From the NCBI GenBank assembly GCA_025351485.1, contig JANXVU010000060.1, forward strand, positions 1-47,787: a stretch of 47,787 bases of DNA. Direction: 5' to 3'. The translations under genes were made by a program, and so were the position numbers. The first letter of the stretch is position 1. Every line of letters begins with the position of its first letter. The notes beneath the pieces are model-generated. The model worked only from the letters and a program-made list of their open reading frames with translations. It did no database searches and had not been told where the DNA came from. The stretch is from Candidatus Eiseniibacteriota bacterium. GTDB taxonomy: Bacteria > Eisenbacteria > RBG-16-71-46 > JACRLI01. This document shows positions 45,554 through 47,787 of this stretch, one piece after another.

Positions 45554-46382
45554 CCGCGGTCGCCGCGGGAAGAAAGCCGTGTGCCTGCAGCGCCCGCTGC
45601 CATTCAGGCGTCAGCAGCAGGAACAGGAATTCCCGCGCCGCTCCGGCATTGGGAGCGCCCTTCAGCAGGGCCACGGGATAGGTTGCCAGCACGTTGCCGC
45701 CCTCCGGAATGGCCAGCACCTTGACCCGTTTCGCCTGGGAGGCGGTCACGTCGGAGCGGTAGACGAATCCGGCGTCGGCTTCGCCGAGCTGCACCTTGGC
45801 CACCACCTGCTTCGCACTTTCTTCCTCGGAAACCAGGTTCTTCAGCGCGCGGTCCGCGAAGCCCGAGTCGAAGCCGGCCGTGCTCGAGATGCGTCTCAGC
45901 GACTCCCGGCTGTAGGCCCCCAGCGGCACCGCCCGCGCTGCCAGCACCAGCTTGACGCCCTTGCGGGCCAGGTCCTGCAGGCGGTCCAGGCGGGCCGGGT
46001 TGCTGCCTGGCATGATCACCACCAGCGAGTTTCGCGCGAACACGCTGGGCACGCCCTCGAGGAGACCGTGGCGTTTCACGTAGCCCATCCAGCGTTCGTC
46101 CGCCGCCGCATAGAGATCGGCGGCGGCTCCGTGCTCGATCTGCGTGGCCAGCTGCTGGGATCCTGCGAAGTTGAACACCACCTCCACGCCGGGATGGGAG
46201 GATTCGAAATTCCGGCCAAGCTCCTGGAACGCTTCCGAAAGGGATGCGGCCGCAAGCACAGTGAGCGTGGTCTTGCCCCCGGTCGTCGTGGCGGAGCGAT
46301 CCGGAGCGGGCGCGGCCTGCGCCGCCTGGGTCCACGCCAGGCACACGGCCAGCAGCGCGCACCCGGCGAAGATTCCCTTCAT
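45546..46382 (-). CDS. modA: Molybdate-binding periplasmic protein
   Basis: A 278-residue solute-binding protein. The signal peptide ends near TQAAQAAP. Family marks are LTVLAAASLSEAFQELG, VFNFAGSQQLATQIEHGAAADLYAAA and the late DAGFVYRSDV. It binds molybdate or tungstate and delivers it to ModB. Its ATG overlaps the stop of the regulator gene (ATGA). It is normal length for the family. Confidence 0.93.
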   Translation of the reverse strand: MKGIFAGCALLAVCLAWTQAAQAAPAPDRSATTTGGKTTLTVLAAASLSEAFQELGRNFESSHPGVEVVFNFAGSQQLATQIEHGAAADLYAAADERWMGYVKRHGLLEGVPSVFARNSLVVIMPGSNPARLDRLQDLARKGVKLVLAARAVPLGAYSRESLRRISSTAGFDSGFADRALKNLVSEEESAKQVVAKVQLGEADAGFVYRSDVTASQAKRVKVLAIPEGGNVLATYPVALLKGAPNAGAAREFLFLLLTPEWQRALQAHGFLPAATAGD

Positions 46383-46783
46383 GACGCAGACCTTCCGATC
46401 ATCACTTCGGTGGACTTGATCACCGCGAACACTTCGGCCCCCACGGCCAGCCCCAGGCGCTCGGCCGACGAGCGCGTGATGATCGACACCAGTTCCTGGT
46501 CGCCGATCGCCACGCGCACCTCCGCCATCAGGCCGTCCACGGTGAGCCCGGTCACCCGGCCGCGCAGGCGGTTCCGGGCGCTCAATCCGGAGATGGAATC
46601 GAGGGCGGCGGGAGCGAAGGCGACACCCGGGGCGCCCAGGGTGCGTTCGATCAGATCCCGCTGGAAGAGCCATTTTCGGCCCACGCGCGCCGCCGGGAGC
46701 CGGCCTTCGCGGGCCATCTTCTGGACCTGCTTCACGTTCAGGTGGAGCAGCCCCGCAACATCCTCGGCGCTCAGGGTCTGCAT
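46379..46783 (-). CDS. HTH-MOP molybdate-responsive protein
   Basis: A 134-residue protein. An excisionase/MerR-like helix-turn-helix (LSAEDVAGLLHLNVKQVQKM, then REGRLPAARVGRKWLFQRD) is joined to one MOP/TOBE domain (SARNRLRGRVTGLTVDG, then VFAVIKSTEVMIG) that binds molybdate. It probably senses molybdate and controls the mod operon, of which it is the first gene. This is a different design from classical ModE. ATG 46783 follows GGAG at 5 nt. Overlap with modA couples expression. Confidence 0.88.
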   Translation of the reverse strand: MQTLSAEDVAGLLHLNVKQVQKMAREGRLPAARVGRKWLFQRDLIERTLGAPGVAFAPAALDSISGLSARNRLRGRVTGLTVDGLMAEVRVAIGDQELVSIITRSSAERLGLAVGAEVFAVIKSTEVMIGRSAS

Positions 46784-46837
46784 GGGGTCTCCGTCGGGTT
46801 GTTTTTGGGGGTCGAAATGGGGATTCAAGGTGCTTTT

Positions 46838-46881
46838 AAGTTATCTAAAGTTATTTTGAGGGATATTCGGAGCAGGTTCAA
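46838..46881 (-). promoter_or_regulatory. mod operon promoter with overlapping direct repeats
   Basis: On the minus strand TTGAAC (46876-46881), a 17-bp spacer and CAAAAT (46853-46858). AAGTTAT occurs at 46838-46844 and 46848-46854, exactly one helical turn apart, covering the end of the -10 and the start site. This would suit a repressor such as the HTH-MOP protein. Confidence 0.45.
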
Positions 46882-46919
46882 GCCTCGAATCAGGACGGCG
46901 CGGAGAGGATCGGGAGGGG

Positions 46920-47501
46920 CTACCCCGACCGGTGCGGAAGGCGGAGCCGCAGCAGTTCGGCGGACTTCAGGAACCTGGAGCGAACCTGGTCCAGGGGTGT
47001 TCCGGTCACCAGGCAGGTGAAGATCGCGAGCGTGAACTGGTGGCCCACCAGCAGCACCCGGGAGCCTTCGGGCCCGGCGGAGAGTTCGTCCAGCAGCGGG
47101 GCCACGCGGCGGGCGACGTCCAGCCCGGACTCGCCGCCCGGAGGGCCATGACGAAGCGGGTCGGCGTGCCAGGCGGCGGCGGCTTCGGGCTCGGTGGCCT
47201 CCACCTCTTCGTCGAACCGGCCTTCCCACCGGCCGGGATCCATTTCGAGCAAGCGGGGCTCGGCCTGGAATCCGGGGCCGCTGCGAAGGGCTGCCACCGC
47301 CTCGGCCGTCTCGCGGGCCCGGAGGAGCGGGCTCACCAGGGCCCGGTCCAAAGGCTCCGAGCGGAGTTGCTCCGCCAGAGCCAGCGCCTGCGCGCGGCCG
47401 GTTTCGTTCAGGGGCACGTCGCTGCGACCCTGCCAGCGCCGGACCAGGTTCCATTCGGTCTGGCCGTGGCGGGCCAGGAGCAGGGTGTGGTCAGCGCCCA
47501 C
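46920..47501 (-). CDS. Histidine phosphatase family protein
   Basis: A 193-residue phosphoglycerate-mutase-like phosphatase. The catalytic His is in LARHGQTEWN, Arg and Glu follow in SPLLRARETAEAV and MDPGRWEG, and the second His is in VLLVGHQFTL. Possible substrates include alpha-ribazole phosphate (CobC-like) and sugar phosphates; nothing decides between them. GTG 47501 lies 7 nt after GGGGAG; TTG 47507 is too close to it. The gene lies upstream of, and in the same direction as, the mod operon, with 36 bp between its stop and that promoter's -35. Confidence 0.88.
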   Translation of the reverse strand: MGADHTLLLARHGQTEWNLVRRWQGRSDVPLNETGRAQALALAEQLRSEPLDRALVSPLLRARETAEAVAALRSGPGFQAEPRLLEMDPGRWEGRFDEEVEATEPEAAAAWHADPLRHGPPGGESGLDVARRVAPLLDELSAGPEGSRVLLVGHQFTLAIFTCLVTGTPLDQVRSRFLKSAELLRLRLPHRSG

Positions 47502-47538
47502 GGTCAAACTCCCCGGCCACGAAAATTCCCCGATCCCC

Positions 47539-47544
47539 TATAAT
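47539..47544 (+). promoter_or_regulatory. Consensus -10 box of M29 peptidase gene
   Basis: TATAAT is a perfect -10; no convincing -35 lies 16-18 bp upstream. The start site would be near 47551, giving a leader of about 36 nt. Confidence 0.5.
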
Positions 47545-47586
47545 CCCCGCGTGTGACTTTTCATTCCATTCCAACGGAGGACCTCC

Positions 47587-47787
47587 ATGACGGATCCGCG
47601 TCAAACCAAGCTGGCCGACCTCATCATCAACTACTCCACCAAGATGAAACCGGGCGAGAACATCCTGATCGAAGCCTTCGACACCCGGCATGGCCTGGTG
47701 ACCGAACTGGTGCGGGCCGCCCATGCCGCCGGCGCGCGGCCCTTCGTTTCGCTGCGATCCACGGAACTGATCGGGGAACTGATCCGC
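47587..47787 (+). CDS. M29 family aminopeptidase, N-terminal fragment (runs off window)
   Basis: The first 67 residues of a protein whose start DPRQTKLADLIINYSTKMKP and following GENILIEAF and LVRAAHAAGARPFVSL match M29 metallo-aminopeptidases (AmpS/PepS type). These are cytoplasmic, usually about 360-410 residues long, and remove N-terminal amino acids from peptides. The ATG follows GGAGG at 7 nt. The rest lies outside the window, so metal ligands cannot be checked. Confidence 0.78.
   Translation, partial: MTDPRQTKLADLIINYSTKMKPGENILIEAFDTRHGLVTELVRAAHAAGARPFVSLRSTELIGELIR

Overview
The window comes from a high-GC, diderm-type bacterium. It has signal-peptide and lipobox proteins, a MacAB-type exporter, molybdate ABC import and sigma-54 promoters with an enhancer-binding protein. 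No rRNA, tRNA, phage, IS or CRISPR was seen. Codon use and gene style are uniform, so this looks like ordinary chromosome of an uncultured lineage. The phylum cannot be fixed from sequence alone; Eisenbacteria-, Acidobacteria- or Myxococcota-like lineages would all fit. Several promoters have TANAAT-type -10 boxes only 6-8 nt before the start codon, which suggests frequent leaderless mRNAs.

Layout. 0.2-2.7 kb: ABC exporter pair (+). 2.8-5.3 kb: dnaK and hsp20 (-), the latter behind a consensus sigma-54 promoter. 5.7-9.4 kb: DUF2203 protein, a degenerate kinase / anti-sigma-like pair (-), an MFS permease and a small membrane-anchored protein. 9.5-12.9 kb: MacAB-like exporter operon (-). 13.0-20.7 kb: nine-gene CoA-thioester catabolic operon (-): FlK-like thioesterase, EthD protein, BamA-like ring hydrolase, PaaF, PaaG, PaaH split into two genes, PaaJ/PcaF thiolase and aldehyde dehydrogenase. 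21.0-25.6 kb: a small secreted protein, a TPR-containing sigma-54 activator, a strong terminator, a near-consensus sigma-54 promoter, four tandem structured hairpin elements and a secreted TPR-DUF1579 protein. This last stretch is the most unusual part of the window.

25.6-33.5 kb: wHTH/nucleotidyltransferase pair, ATC-hydrolase and SDR genes, DUF72, a shortened VOC protein, a cold-shock protein, a zinc-ribbon protein, an aminotransferase, a tandem GNAT protein and a D-Ala-D-Ala peptidase. 33.6-38.8 kb: 5'-nucleotidase, two paralogous lipoproteins behind a third sigma-54 promoter, and a phosphodiester-glycosidase-like lipoprotein. 39.2-43.6 kb: hybrid histidine kinase, Nnr repair enzyme, AcpS and a HAD phosphatase. 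43.7-47.8 kb: zinc-ribbon peptide, the mod operon (HTH-MOP regulator, ModA, ModB, ModC), a histidine phosphatase and the start of an M29 aminopeptidase.

How the parts may work together. The 20.3 kb-proximal operon reads as a lower aromatic-CoA / beta-oxidation route ending in 3-oxoadipyl-CoA thiolysis. Its ring-opening step could be carried out by separate hydrolase and aldehyde dehydrogenase proteins instead of fused PaaZ. The TPR activator is the only sigma-54 activator here and probably serves at least the promoter just downstream of its own gene. The two other sigma-54 promoters (hsp20, lipoproteins) suggest a wider stress or envelope regulon; that link is inference.
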